Assembly (NCBI GenBank): GCA_029891385.1
Contig: CM057235.1
Coordinates: 17,235,620 to 17,299,619 of the forward strand
Source: Erythroxylum novogranatense
Lineage: Eukaryota; Streptophyta; Magnoliopsida; Malpighiales; Erythroxylaceae
Reading direction: 5' to 3'
DNA length: 64,000 nt
Shown: positions 1 to 12,640 of the stretch, one piece after another
Position numbering within the stretch: position 1 is the first letter of the stretch
Layout of the letters: the number at the start of each line of letters is the position of its first letter
Made by a program: the position numbers and the translations under genes
Notes under the pieces: generated by a model
The model's database searches: none
What the model saw: the letters and a program-made list of their open reading frames with translations, nothing else
Told to the model about the DNA's origin: nothing

Positions 1-90
1 CATTCTATTTGCGGCTTAAAAAGTTACATCCTAAGGATAAATCAGAAAGTCGAATTGAAGGATAAGCATGATAAGATTCATCCTTGCTAG
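1..90 (+). repeat. Copy of the flank found downstream of a DUF26 gene fragment
   Basis: By eye this stretch aligns with 34285-34375: both share a CATTCTATT start, a GGCTTARAAAGTT block, ATCCTAAGG, AAATCAGAAAGT and AGGATAAGCAT. At 34.3 kb the block lies just 3' of a DUF26 coding fragment, so this may be the 3' flank of another family member to the left of the window. The next part of the same flank reappears only at about 4921, as if some 4.8 kb had been inserted here. No coding potential is seen. Confidence 0.5.
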
Positions 91-498
91 AGTACAACAA
101 TAACACCATCATTTAGTATAAATTCCACTTAAATATAGGATTTGGAGAAATCCTATAGTATATAACTTTATCCCTAATTAGTAAAAAGGTTGTTTCTAAA
201 TGATCCACATGTATGAATGAAAATACAAACATAAATAATAAAAAGGAATACAAATAAAATATAAATAAATAAACAACCATAAAATTAGAAAAGAAATAAA
301 ATAATTAATAATTAGTAAAATAATAAAATAAAAATACTAGGAAAAATAGATAAATAAATAAAACAAATATATATAATATATAATCCTAAAAGAAATAAAA
401 GAGGATAAAATAATATGAAATTATTATTAAAAATAAAATCATAGTAACACTAATAATTATGGACATAATGATATTGATACCGTTAAAGAGAATATTAA
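91..498. other. AT-rich low-complexity DNA, no gene seen
   Basis: The stretch is very AT-rich with many AAATAAAT and ATAATAAT runs. No open frame, RNA gene or terminal repeat was recognised. Confidence 0.5.
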
Positions 499-599
499 AT
501 ATTCTAATAATAATACTAATAATAATAACAATAATACTAATAATACTAATACGAGTAACAAATAATTACCACTTAGGCTAACTACGATAGGCAATAGGT

Positions 600-1093
600 A
601 AAAGATATACGAGAGCTACCAGGATTTTTTTATGAGGGATCCTTTGCCTAAATCCTAGCACGTCAGAGTTTTTTATTGTGGGTCATATCCTCGGTAAGTT
701 CCAACATTAGCAGATCATTCTTGATCACCTCTCTCTAATTTTTCTTAGGCTTCCCTAATTTTCTCTGATAATCTCTAATTACGATCCTCTTGCATCTTCT
801 CACTGGAGCATCTAGGTGTCTCCTCTAATATTTCCAAACCACCTAATTCTTGTCTCTCTTAATTTGTCCATAATATTAGTTAATTTTATTTTATCCTTTA
901 CCTTTACATTCATGACCTTATCCCTTTTAGTAAGGTTGTACATCCAATAAAGCATCTTCATCTCTATTACCATTATCTTACAACTATAAACTTCTTTGAT
1001 GGGCCAACATTTCGCCTCATAATGTATGGCCAACCTAATCGCTAAACGATAAAATTTGCCTTTAAGCTTGAGGAGTATCTTCTTGTCATACAA
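600..1093 (-). pseudogene. RTE LINE polyprotein C-terminal region, broken
   Basis: The open portion (1093-812) includes AKCWPIK, MKMLYWM and RIRWFGNIR, the conserved C-terminal signature of RTE elements (ECW..K, MRMLRWM, RLRWFGH). After a frame break a segment reading like ELTEDMT (around 680) continues the family pattern. The trinucleotide tail of the LINE lies just beyond. The function of this region in RTE elements is not well defined. Confidence 0.75.
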
Positions 1094-1379
1094 AACTCCT
1101 GAAGCACCTCTCTATTTAAGTCATCCTGATCTGATCCCATGAACTATGTCTTCATTAATTTTTTCATTGCTTTGGATGATATATCCTAGATATTGAAAAC
1201 ACTCCTTTTGTAGGATAGCTTCTAACCCAATGTTTATCTCCACATTTGTACCACCCTCCATCCCAAAAAGTTACACTCCACATACTTATTCTTTGTCCTA
1301 CTTAATCAAAAACCCTTTGACTCTAACGTAACTCTCCAAGGTTCAAGCTTGGCATTGACCCCCTCTTTTGTCTCATTTA

Positions 1380-2090
1380 CTAAAACAATGTCATCAACAA
1401 ATAGTATATACCAAGGCACACCCCCTTGTATGTTCTTGTTGAACTCATCAATTACTACAACAAATAGAAAGGGACTCAAAACAAAACCTTAGTGAACCCA
1501 ATATCTATAAAAAAAAATGCTATGTGTCTCCTCTTATAGTCCTTACTTTAGCTTTTACACCTTCATAAATATCCCTAATAATCTATATGTAGGTCATTAG
1601 AACCTCTTTGACTTCTAAATACTTCCACATGATTTCCTTTAGAACCCTATCGTACGCCTTCTTTAAATCAATAAAAACCATATGTAGATTATGCTTTCTT
1701 TCTCTGTAGTATTCCATTAACCTTATAAGAAAATGCAAGGCTTCTGTCGTAGACCTTCCTAGTATTAAAACAACTTGGTTTTTTGAGATAGGAACATCCT
1801 TTCTTAATATATTCTCGATCACTTTCTCCCATAACTTTATCTTATAACTAAGTAATTTTATGCCTCTATAGTTGTTACAGTTTTGGATGTCCCCTTTGTT
1901 CTTAAATAAAGGAATTACCATACTAATTCTCCACTCTTCTGACACTTTGGCAGACTTAAGGAGCACATTAAAAAACATGGCTAGCGAAGTAAAACTCTCT
2001 TTTCCTAACCTCTTCCATACTTCTATGGGTTTCTCATTAGGTTCTACTGCCCGACCACTCTTCATCTCCCTCAGCGTACTCTGAATTTCA
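1380..2090 (-). pseudogene. RTE LINE reverse transcriptase, broken
   Basis: The open part (2065-1583) holds the RT fingers and first palm motif: an NNYRGIKLLS segment, a GRSTTEALHFLIRLMEYYRE segment, and MVFIDLKKAYDRV, where the first D is a catalytic aspartate of motif A. Beyond a frame break the catalytic FVDDIVLV motif C is readable at 1412-1386. The enzyme would have copied LINE RNA at the nicked chromosomal target. Stops between the two blocks make this a pseudogene. Confidence 0.85.
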
Positions 2091-2378
2091 TCCTTCGTAA
2101 TCGGTTGGTAGTATGTACAATTACAAACCCTCTCTGATGAGCAAAGGTCATATGGAAGGATGTTATCCCCTATGCATTCATTAAAAAGGTTATAGAAGTA
2201 TCTCTACCATCTACTTTTGATGTCATTTTCAGCCAGAAGCACTGTCCTATTTCATCTTTTACACAACGAACTTAATCAAAATATCTTTTTTCGTTCTCCA
2301 GCTTTTGCCAACTTAAAAGTATCCTTTTCTCCATCTTTATTATTCAATCATTGATAAAGTTTCTCATAAGCTCTACTT

Positions 2379-2645
2379 TTAGTTTCTAAGATTATCATGT
2401 TTGTCTATTTCTTTTACGACTTTATAGCTTTCTCTATTACTGACTCTCTCTACCATTTTGAAGCTATCCCATAAAACTCTGTAGGTAGCCTTCTTAAACT
2501 TAAGTTCATCATAGGCATCCTCATTCCCCCACCAAGACTCCCTCTTACTACCCCTCAACCTTTTGTATGTACCCAAGATCTCTACTGTTAAATTCCTTAG
2601 AAGTGTTAAAACTCTCTCCCACATCGGGTTAGCATCTCCTACCAA
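2379..2645 (-). pseudogene. RTE LINE linker between endonuclease and RT
   Basis: An 88-residue open stretch rich in K, R, E and W contains a WWGNEDAYDELKFKK-like segment and an SYKVVKEIDK segment. This resembles the linker that joins endonuclease and RT in plant RTE LINEs (WWNDEVQ..IKEKK). It fits the position between the neighbouring domains. It has no enzymatic motif of its own and is only a fragment of the former polyprotein. Confidence 0.6.
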
Positions 2646-2899
2646 ACTTCAATCTTCTTGACAAATTACTCAATGCTTAAATTGTTTCACTATATCCCCT
2701 TTAAAATTCTACCATCTAATTTTGGTGCACCTCTTAATAATTCTCTTCTTCCTCCAATCCTTAATAAAAAGATCCAAAACTAGCAATCTATGTTGAGTTG
2801 ACACACACACACTAGGTATCACCTTGCAATCCTTGTAGTAAGATCAATCACTCCATCTTATTAAGAAGTTGCCAATTAGAGTCTTCATAGTTCTATTCT

Positions 2900-3510
2900 T
2901 AAAAGTCACCAAATGCTACTTGTTTTTCTTGAAGAAAGAATTGGTTATGACCAATTCAAAGGCTAATGTGAAATCTAACAATGTTATCCTGTTATCATTC
3001 CTTTCATCACATCCAAACCCTCTATATGTTCTTAAGTCCATATGCTCTTAAGTAACCATCCAAGGTTGACCTTATATGACCATTAAAATTTTCACCTAGA
3101 ATAATTCGCTGACTGGGAGGTATTTACTAAATCACCTTATCTAGCTCTTCGCAGAAATGACGTTTAATTTGTTCATCTAACCCTACTTAGGGTGCATAAG
3201 CACAAACCGAATTTATAACATCTCCCTTCACTATAATCCTTAAGGAAATAATCCTATCATTAGTCCTTTATACCCTCACAACATGTTGTATGAATTTCTT
3301 AATAACCAAGACACCTGTGATATTTTGTCGTCTCAAACCCCCCCGAATATCAAAGTTTAAATCCATTCATCTCCGTTGCTTTATCTCTTGTCCTCTCTAT
3401 CTCTTAAATGCATGCTATATGGATTTTATACTTGTCTAAAGTCTCCAATTATTCTAAGACTTTCCCATAAGGGACCCGATGTTCTAAGAACCAATTTGTA
3501 ATCTATCAAC
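2900..3510 (-). pseudogene. RTE LINE endonuclease domain, broken
   Basis: On the minus strand the translation contains a CAYAP segment (about 3205), a DEQIKRHFCEELDKVI-like helix (about 3175-3130) and an IILGENFNGHI segment (about 3105-3075). The last corresponds to the conserved GGDFNGHIG core of AP-type LINE endonucleases that nick the target DNA. Several stops interrupt the reading frame. It lies directly upstream of the RT-linker relic on the same strand, as in one original polyprotein. Confidence 0.75.
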
Positions 3511-3767
3511 ATCTTTTCTTCTTCTAAACCCTAACCTCACTAGAGGACTAACCCTTATACTCACATCAGAGCTCCCAACTACCACTCCTTTCTAATGGCC
3601 AAAACAAACTAAAGACAACATGCCTAATAAGTTCCTAAACACGTCCCTAATGACTCTAATAACAATCAAGAAGCAAGATTAATGCTTATTCATAAAAAGG
3701 GCCAAAATCAAACCACTACTAGTAATTAGCTAACTAAAAAATGCTAAAGCATGAGATAGAACAGTAA

Positions 3768-4920
<1,153 letters not shown>

Positions 4921-5000
4921 GAAATCCTGCCAGAGTATGGCTTTAAATTGTCGTAAACTATAACTGTGGTAGCAACATTTCAATTAGTGTTGTTTTATGT
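4921..5000 (+). repeat. Second part of the DUF26-flank repeat
   Basis: The stretch AATCCTGCCAGAGTATGG followed by CTTTAAATTGTCGTA and ACTGTGGTAGCAACATT matches 34388-34457, with a short extra stretch in the 34-kb copy. It continues the match that stops at position 90. Its right part overlaps the MITE-like repeat described at 34413. Confidence 0.5.
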
Positions 5001-5059
5001 CCTATAGCCAATTGGTTTATGTTTTATAGTCAATTGGTTTATATGTATTTGATAAATCA

Positions 5060-5900
5060 ATGGTAAATCCTTCGTGTCCTAAAAATGCACAAATGCCTTT
5101 GATATTATTCGATGGTGGAAGTTTCTCAACGACCTTCATTTTGAAACTCTATCCACTTCTATACCTTAGCATGTTATCTTATATCCCAAAACTATACCCT
5201 CGTGTACCCTAAAATGGCATTTCTCTTAGTTTAAACCTAAATGTTATTCATCACTTCTTTGAAAAAATCCGTTCAAACTTGCTAAACAATGATCAAAATA
5301 GTCCCTAAAGACTAAAAAATCATCCATAAATAATTTCAAAATGTCCTCAATCATATCTGTAAAAATAGACATCATACACCTTTAAAAAGTTGTTGGTGTA
5401 TTACAAAGACCAAACAGGATCTGTCTATGGACAAATATTCCATAGGACATATGAAAGTGGTCTTCTCTTGGTTTTCTAAATAGATAAAAATCTGATTGCA
5501 TCCTGAGTATCTGTCAAGGAAACAATCAAATGCGTGGCCAACTATCGTTTCAATCATTTCATCCAGAATGATAAAGGAAAATGATCCTTCTTAGTCTTCG
5601 TGTTAAGCTTCTTGTAATCAATGCAAACCCTCCAAATTGGGACTATCAAAGAGAGATCAACTCACCTTTTTCACTCTCCATCACTATTATGGCTCCTTTT
5701 CTTTGTACCCATTGTAGTGGACTAACCTATTCACTATCCAAAATAGGGTAAATAATACCCACATCCAATGGCTTCACTAATTCTTTCTTAATCACTTCTT
5801 TCGTGTGAGCATTTAACCTTATTTGTCTTTTCCTCACCCTTTTACTTCATTTTTCAAGGTTAACCTTATGCATCACCACATTATGACTTATGCCTCTTCC
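5060..5900 (-). pseudogene. Athila-like reverse transcriptase, broken
   Basis: The minus-strand translation shows WRVCIDYK (about 5635), then GHAFDCFLDRYSGCNQI (motif A region, 5545-5495), and ENQEKTTFICP (about 5480-5440). Next is a degenerate second block with CLASLNGFF, EKCHFRVHEGIVLG (about 5215) and GIEVDR (about 5165). All are in the order of a Ty3/gypsy RT. The catalytic YVDD-type block is not readable, and several stops occur. It breaks off before the RNase H domain. The protease relic of the same element lies at 8.03-8.25 kb, across an LTR insertion. Confidence 0.85.
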
Positions 5901-6019
5901 TAATGGCTCTCATCCTCTTCCTAATGGTCTCTTCTAATCTCTTTCTTTATTCCCCATCCAGTTGGTTTGAAATTATGATGGGTAAAGTGTGACCCTCAAC
6001 TAGAAAGCTATACCTAAGA

Positions 6020-6150
6020 TGTGTAGGTAAAGGCTTTAACTAAAGAGTGGGTGGTTTCTTATTGGAGGGTGGTACAGTTGCTTCCATTCTCATTAAGATA
6101 TCTTGCTTCAATTTATCACCCAACTCCTCCTTTTTTAGTTCTTCTTTGTA
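6020..6150. repeat. Left copy of a 130-bp direct duplication flanking an LTR
   Basis: This piece of the old gypsy element is repeated at 7914-8043. The two differ by a single base (one extra T at CTTTAAC here). Together they bracket the LTR at 6147-7913. Such a long, nearly identical duplication suggests a recent event. Confidence 0.95.
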
Positions 6151-7913
6151 GGCGTAAAGGGTCGCGTCGCTAGGCGACGCCTACGCCTAGCGACGAGGCG
6201 ATTAAATCAGCCCGCTGGCGAGAGCGTCGCCCAATGAGGCTGATTCCTTTTTTTTTATTTATTATTTTATTATTTTTATTTGTTAATTGGTAATTTTTTA
6301 TTTCATGCTTCTTTTGTCAATTTCTTTTCCGTCCGACGTCCGATTGACCTGATTCTTGAGGCATCGGATTCGTAGAACATTTAATTTCATTTTGTGAGAA
6401 ATTGGGAATTTTTGGACGGGAAATTGACGTGACCCCGGGTAGCGGAGCCTTTAATCACTGTTTTGTTTAATTGGGGACCTATAGAGGTCCGAATTGCGCA
6501 CCGTCAGCGCCAATAGGTTTCTAATTTTTAGACGGATTTTGTTATGGGGAAATTTGGATTTAGGGCCGAAAAATTCATGAACATGCATATTTCACCTACA
6601 TGTGCACAAATTGCATCTGTAGTGACTCGTTCTTTCTCTGTTTCTTATAGAGGCCCAAGTGGAGCGTCGTCCGACCGACGGGGCGGAAACCTCCCGGCAT
6701 TAGCTCGAAAGTAATAGGTGAGTAACCTAGTTGGTTTCTCAACCTTATGTGTTTATTAATTATATGCATTGATTGCCATGAGGAAGCAAGGATGGATATA
6801 TGTGATTGATTGATTGATTTGATTGATTTCAGACCATGGGTGTTCGAAATATTGGATTGTGATATTGAAGTGCAAATGAGAATAAGTGCGTGAGAATGCA
6901 TTAGTAAATTGGATTGTAAATGTGGTAGTGAAACGAAAGGTAAATGCATGGGAATGAAATACCAGACTAAAAGTCCGAGGACATTGGAAAATGATCGGAA
7001 ATAGTAATTAATTGGAATTGGAAATAGAAATGCGATAATTGGATATTGGAAAATGACATGTGCATTCATGCATAGTAAATGATCAGATAATGGCAGTTGT
7101 GACCGGTGTCGCCACCGATTTCAGAGCTTTAAGCTCAACGCACAGGGCCTCGTACCCAACGTATTCCGAGCCTCGGCTCGATGATCAGGGCTATGCCCAA
7201 CGATTCGAGGCTTTAAGCCCAATGTTTCAGAGCCAATGGCTCAACGTATATGAGCTCAGGCGCACGGTCACAACAACGAAAGAAAATGAAAGAGTCACAT
7301 GCACACTGCATAAATGAATGTTTAATGTGAATTGTGTGAAAGGCTTATTGCCTTATAAAATGTGAAATTGAATGCCTGTGATTTCTTGTTTATGATATAT
7401 ATACAATATTGTGTGATTGTGTGGATATCCATGAGTTGGGTGAACCATCGATGATAGTTTCTCACTGAGTTTGCAAACTCACCCAACATTGCATCTATTT
7501 TTCAAGAAATGGAGAGTACCCCGTTGGACACACGGGAGTACGTCTACTGCTAGCAAGACAGAGTATCGGGTCGGGATCAGTGTCGTCCGTATCTGCATTC
7601 GTGTATTAATTTGGTATTTAGTAGGCCCAATTGTTTACATGTAATTGTATAGAGTGACTGAGCACTAATGAGTGCTAATAATGATTGAAATTGTTTTATC
7701 AGTGAAATGGTTTAATCTTTGAAAGTGTTTTGTTATAATTGGGCCAAGTCAATGTTTGTTTTGCGCACTCTAATATTTTTGAAAGAAAAAAAAATGTCAT
7801 ACGATTTTTGTTAATAAGGTAATGAATGTTCTAGTACGTCACCCTCGCGGGTCACGGGCTCGGATATCACCATGGATATCAGGTTCGGGTCTCGTCAGGA
7901 GTGGGGTGCTACA
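6147..7913 (-). mobile_element. LTR of a Tekay/Del-like gypsy family (1.77 kb)
   Basis: On the minus strand it starts TGTAGCACCCCACTCC and ends CGCCTACA. The start closely matches the start of the 4.56-kb LTR at 8746, and both contain a GGGTGAGTTTGC.AACTCAGTGAG block followed by ATCATCGATGG (7493-7445 here, 9098-9135 there). It also has short near-repeats containing GAGCTTTAAGCTCAACG (7120-7230). No coding domain is present, so it is a solo or truncated LTR. The four bases at the left edge (TGTA, 6147-6150) are shared with the flanking duplication, so the left end is uncertain by that much. The lineage is inferred from LTR form only. Confidence 0.75.
6165..6195. repeat. GC-rich perfect hairpin near an LTR end
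   Basis: A 12-bp stem (CGTCGCTAGGCG, 6165-6176, with its complement at 6184-6195) and a 7-base loop sit about 20 bp inside the end of the LTR. The GC content contrasts with the AT-rich surroundings. Role unknown; a structured 3' end of the retroelement RNA is possible. Confidence 0.9.
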
Positions 7914-8043
7914 TGTGTAGGTAAAGGCTTAACTAAAGAGTGGGTGGTTTCTTATTGGAGGGTGGTACAGTTGCTTCCATTCTCATTAAGATATCTTGCT
8001 TCAATTTATCACCCAACTCCTCCTTTTTTAGTTCTTCTTTGTA
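7914..8043. repeat. Right copy of the 130-bp direct duplication
   Basis: Repeats 6020-6150 with one base missing. It begins immediately after the LTR terminus TGCTACA (7907-7913) and runs into the protease relic of the host gypsy element. Confidence 0.95.
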
Positions 8044-8252
8044 TAAGAGTTGCTTTCCTTTGAAGTCTTTAATACTTTATTCATGTTAAATTTAACTTGC
8101 TCATCACAAATCTGAAGAATAAATTTCCCTTCTTGGACATCTATCAATGCTTTTTTTGTGTTCATGAATGGACTATCAAGAACTAGTGGACAATTCCTAT
8201 CCTCTTCAAATTCTAACACTACAAAGTCTACTAGAATGATGAACTTATCCAC
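8028..8252 (-). pseudogene. Athila-like retropepsin (protease) fragment
   Basis: The 74-residue open stretch reads DKFIILVDFVVLEFEED, then PLVLDSPFMNTKKALIDVQE. This is the C-terminal half of the gypsy aspartic protease region (D.PIILGRPFLATGRALIDVQ in related elements). The catalytic D-S/T-G loop is not within the open part. It is in the same orientation as the gag and RT relics and is cut on its 3' side by the LTR insertion. Confidence 0.8.
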
Positions 8253-8433
8253 TTTGGTATCACATCCTCAACCACTACAAATAGTTTCTTTATAGATTGA
8301 TCCACCAATTGTACGAGCATAGAAGCCAACTTCACATCTCCTCATATTCTTAAGTTAGGATGCTTTTTTGGTTTTGGGAAGGGATTGCCTCCAGGGCAAT
8401 CTTATGGCTTGTACATAACTACTTTTGATTTAT

Positions 8434-8694
8434 TTAAATTTCTGATTTACCAAAAAAAATGATATAAGTTATAGTTAAACTCCTTGTCTTTTTTAATTTT
8501 GAAGGCACATGGCTAGTAATTATAGAGTTATAGTGTTTAGTCAAGGAGACCGTTTGATTGTCCTCCCAAATCCGCTTCTTTGATAGTATATCCTTGAGGA
8601 ACTTTGCGTATTTAGGCACATTTTCCAAAGCTTCCATAAAAGACAAGTTGATTTGCAATTTCTTTAACTTCTCCATGAAAATTTCAAATTGCAC
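8434..8694 (-). pseudogene. Athila-like gag-protease linker
   Basis: The 86-residue frame contains FMEKLKKLQINLSFMEALEN, then PKYAKFLKDILSKKR. This is a highly conserved segment just upstream of the protease in Athila/Tat elements. It is cut on its 5' side by the giant solo LTR, and gag resumes beyond that LTR at 13.3 kb. It encodes no known activity by itself. Confidence 0.85.
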
Positions 8695-8740
8695 ATCTAT
8701 TTGATTCTTCTATAAGCTCTATGGAAATGGGATCTTTAGT

Positions 8741-8745
8741 GTATA
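8741..8745. repeat. Left TSD (GTATA) of the 4.56-kb solo LTR
   Basis: GTATA directly precedes TGTAGCACC at 8746 and is repeated at 13309-13313 directly after ATGTTACA. Confidence 0.9.
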
Positions 8746-9440
8746 TGTAGCACCCCACTCCCGTAAGACCCGAACCTGATATCGATGGTGATATCCAAGA
8801 CCGCGCCCCGCTAGGGTGGTGTGCTACGCACTCGATCAATCAAAATTTGGTATTTTTTTTCTTTTTCATAGACACACATGCGGAAGTCAAATAATCAAAT
8901 AGGACATAAGCCCTTTTCAATCATACAAGGCTATTTACAAAATTCTCATATGGCCATTTGGCCCTTTCACAAATACAACACTTGAGTCATTTCAAAATAT
9001 ACATTTCATGACATAAATAAAGACATGCAATGAAGACTATACTCCCGTTGGCCTAACAGGGTATTCTTCTGATCCTGAAAAAAATAATTGCAATTTTTGG
9101 GTGAGTTTTGCGAACTCAGTGAGTGACCATCATCGATGGCCCACTCATCACATATCACATAAGATATATATATATATTTCATAATTTACAATCCATTTCA
9201 CATTTTTTCCAATAACGCACATGTTCATATTATTTCGCATTCAATCACTGAACCAATCTCACTTTATTTCCTATATCACATTATTTCCCATGTTCATATC
9301 ATTTCGTTAACAACCAAATTGAATCACATCAACTTGTTCACATTCAATATCATTTAAATGTTCATATGATGCATATGTCACTTGTATGAGACTCACATTC
9401 GTTCTTATTGTTGTGACTGAGTGCCTCTTCACATATACAG

Positions 9441-9685
9441 AGTATCAGCCCGTAGGCTTAGTCGAATCAGAATACCAGCCCTTAGGCTAAGTCGAATCAG
9501 AATACCAGCCCGTAGGCTTAGTCGAATCACAATACCAGCCCGTAGGCTTAGTCGAATCAGAATACCAGCCCTTAGGCTTAGTCGAATCACAATACCAGCC
9601 CGTAGGCTTAGTCGAATCACAATACCAGCCCTTAGGCTTAGTCGAATCACAATACCAGCCCGTAGGCTTAGTCGAATCACAATAC
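9441..9685 (+). repeat. 30-bp minisatellite, about 8 units
   Basis: Units contain CAGCCCGTAGGCTTAGTCGA with C/G and G/T variants at fixed sites, some alternating from unit to unit. Because 30 is a multiple of three, it produces open frames on both strands; these are not genes. Confidence 0.97.
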
Positions 9686-10099
9686 TCACAGAGTATAGTT
9701 CTACGTGGAAACGCTTCAAACAGGCAACTCAAGTCACAACGCCTTTATATTTTATGCATTCATACCATGGAATGCATCACTTACATTGTATGCACTTATT
9801 AGATCACATTCACTTATCATCGGACCGTAGCCCGGCATTCAACATATAGTTGAGTATTCACTCTTTCTCTTGCATGCAATGCACATTCTGAAAACACTTA
9901 GTTCATCTTATCCACATATAATGAGCACTTCAATAATTCAGATCATTCATCTCAGAACAAATCATTCACATATCACAATATTTCACATTCAGTACATTCA
10001 ATCAATCATACTTTGTATCAAAAATCACATTTTTCATTATGCATATGCAATGCACATGAGACTTATTTTCCATTTCTTACCTTGTTGTGACCGAGTGCC

Positions 10100-10180
10100 T
10101 AAACTGTCCCTTAAAGGGCTCATTGAACTGTCCCATGTAGGGCTCATTGATAACTGTCCCATGTAGGGCTCATTGAACGT
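10100..10180 (+). repeat. Short tandem repeat in LTR, about 3 units
   Basis: CTGTCCCATGTAGGGCTCAT-like units (first unit CTTAAAGGG variant) occur three times with spacing of about 27-31 bp. A related block occurs at 63085-63160 in the LTR-like segment near the right end. Confidence 0.85.
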
Positions 10181-12239
10181 TGAGCTTATAGCTCTGATCG
10201 GTGGCTACTCAGGTCACAATTACTATTTTGTTTTATGCATTCATGCAATGGAATGCATCACTCACAATTACTTATCCCATTCAAATCACTTTCTCATAAC
10301 ATCGTATCTTAGTCTGACAATCCACATTAAAGTGGAGCATTTCACAATTTCATCTACAACTAATATGCTTTTACCAATTACATATTTACACATCATTCAT
10401 CCAATTGATAGTCAATAGAACTTCTATATTCAAATCAATATCACAATCATCGGACCGTGGTCCGGCATTCCACATTAAAGTGGATCATTTCACAATTTCA
10501 TTTATGTGCCAATACAAGATTTATAATCACATTCACATACTATTAACACTTCAATATCTCATTCATATAGCACCTTCATCGGACCTTCATTGTTCGAATT
10601 TCAACAATCAAGACACATTCATAATTAGTCATAATCACTCAGTTTATAACATAAACAAAACAAACAATATGGTAAGACCATCTAGGTCTACTCACAGTAC
10701 GCTCCAAAATAGCATTTGCTTCCCAATTCTGGAACGTTAGAATGTGGACGCTTGACCTGCACAACCCATATATGCAAGAAACACATTGCACACTCATCAA
10801 TAATTACGCAAATAAAAACATTCATTTTTACACAATTGCAATAATGGGCTATGTATAATGCATGCTCAATGACAATCCCGGGTATATGTTCTAATATACA
10901 CTTTATGCTCATTTCCATTTCAAAATTCATATACGTTTCATATACTTCATTGGTACATGATCGTTCTAACTTCTCCTTTCAATCTTTGCCCTTTTTATAA
11001 GTCTAGCTTATTCATAAGCTTACACTTCAAGAACACTTGGTTACTTTATATCATAACTTAATTTTTCATCATCTCTTTTCTAACCTTATATGAACTCATA
11101 ATATCAAAACCCTATTCATAGCTTAGCAATTTAAACATATGTACACATTTAGGCATATTGTCCATTACACAAAAACCATAAATATATATTACCCACCTAG
11201 TTGGCTTGCAAAACTTTGAGTCAAATTTTTCTTTCCCCTTATTCTTGGGTAGGATTCTCTTGGTTTCCTAATACAAACCAAATCTCATTCAATAGAAATC
11301 CACTTAAAAATTCCACAAAGAAAAATCTCCAAAATTGATTCTAGAACATTTAAACCCAACCAATTTCTAAACTCCATAAGCTAGAATCCTTCCAAAAATC
11401 TAAAAGAGTCAAAAAGATCTTACCTTGATTCATCACCAAAAAGAGATCTTTAGCTCAAATGGAAGCTCTTATCTTCCTCTTCCTTATTCTCTTCTTTCTC
11501 TCTCTTTTTTTCTTCTTCTCTTCGTATTTTTCTTTCTTCTTCAAGATATTTCTTTTTTTCTTTCCATTTTCGTTCTCCCCTTAATTTATAAGCCAGACCA
11601 TACTTCTTTGTTTTCCATTTATGCCCTTAATGAGTCCAAAAGTCCATTTTATCCTTCCTTATAGGCTTATGTTCTTTTAAACTTAAGTGTCTTGCTAGAA
11701 ATATCCTTGACCATTCTTACACATCACTTTCTTCTAGAAGACTCTTCTCTATTGTCTTACGGGTCTAATATCACTAAAAGCATTCACTCTGATTCAGTGA
11801 TTCAGAAGTTACACTTTAAACATTTTGGACTGTTCTTGTCCATAACGGTACACTATGCATAACTTCCATAAGAATTTTAGACATCCTAGAGACTGAATCG
11901 GATTCCAAGTACTTAATACCATTTGTAGCTCCATGTCTCTAGTTTACCACGAATCAGAAATAATCTCATTTTGATTTCTACAAATCAAGATATCATTAAA
12001 ACATTGAAGTATGTTCAGTGGGATAACACCAGTTCATATCCTTTAAGAGCACCCACACTGTATCCGACTTACTCTTTTCACTTAATCTCTCTCCATACAA
12101 TTTAGATAACTTCGATTTTTGGTGGAGATATAGAGAAAGGTCTTACGAATCCAAAGGTTCAACAATCAAGTCATTTGGAGGTCTAGATAAGAAGTTATGG
12201 CCAAAACAATCCAACATGTTCGTATCCTCACCTGAAATG

Positions 12240-12640
12240 TACATATCCCAGTACGAATGCCATAACCTTTGCTAAAGAAGTCGGATTAGTTTCTTTTTTA
12301 GACCATTAGAAAGAGGACTTCTGGATCTAAAACTTCTACGAAGACCTCAAAGGCCAATTCTATAGTATAACTTCTGTATCGTCTCACTTTTCTTTCGTTT
12401 GCTTTTCTGCGTCTGCTTTTTGCGTCTGTACATATCTCAGTGCGAATGCTATAATTTTTGCTACATATGTCCAATTGACTTCATTTTTAGACCATTGGAA
12501 AGAAGACTTCAAGATATACAACTTCTATGAAGACCTCAAAGGCCAATTCTATCGTCTAACTTCTGTATCATCTCACTTTTCTTTCATCTGCTTTTCTGCG
12601 CCTGCTTTTCTGCGTCTGTTTTTCTGCGTCTGCTTTTTGC
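12240..12640 (+). repeat. Tandem duplication of about 190 bp inside the solo LTR
   Basis: Both halves run from TACATATC.CAGT.CGAATGC through GACCATTRGAAAGA, ACTTCTA.GAAGACCTCAAAG and TCTCACTTTTCTTTC to a run of TCTGCTTTTCTGCG units. The right half has extra copies of the last unit. Confidence 0.85.

Larger units (their letters stand above)
499..3560 (-). mobile_element. RTE-type LINE relic (endonuclease, RT, C-terminal region)
   Basis: Reading the minus strand from 3560 to 499, the parts of an RTE-clade non-LTR retrotransposon come in the right order. First is an apurinic-type endonuclease (~3500-2900), then a linker (2645-2379), reverse transcriptase (about 2090-1380), and the conserved C-terminal tail (1093-600). 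The body ends in a TAT/TAG trinucleotide run (499-555 on the plus strand), as expected at an RTE 3' end. Stops and frameshifts break every part, so the element is dead. No flanking duplication could be placed. The family call rests on motif order and wording of the protein, not on a search. Confidence 0.8.

Noticed and set aside
6596..7317. 157- and 85-codon frames in the 1.77-kb LTR
   Set aside because: No family resemblance; they lie in non-coding LTR sequence with internal near-repeats.
9421..9849. Overlapping open frames on both strands with 10-residue repeats; also considered as a CRISPR-like array
   Set aside because: A direct 30-bp minisatellite in an LTR keeps three-base phase on both strands. 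There are no distinct spacers and the context is a plant retroelement.
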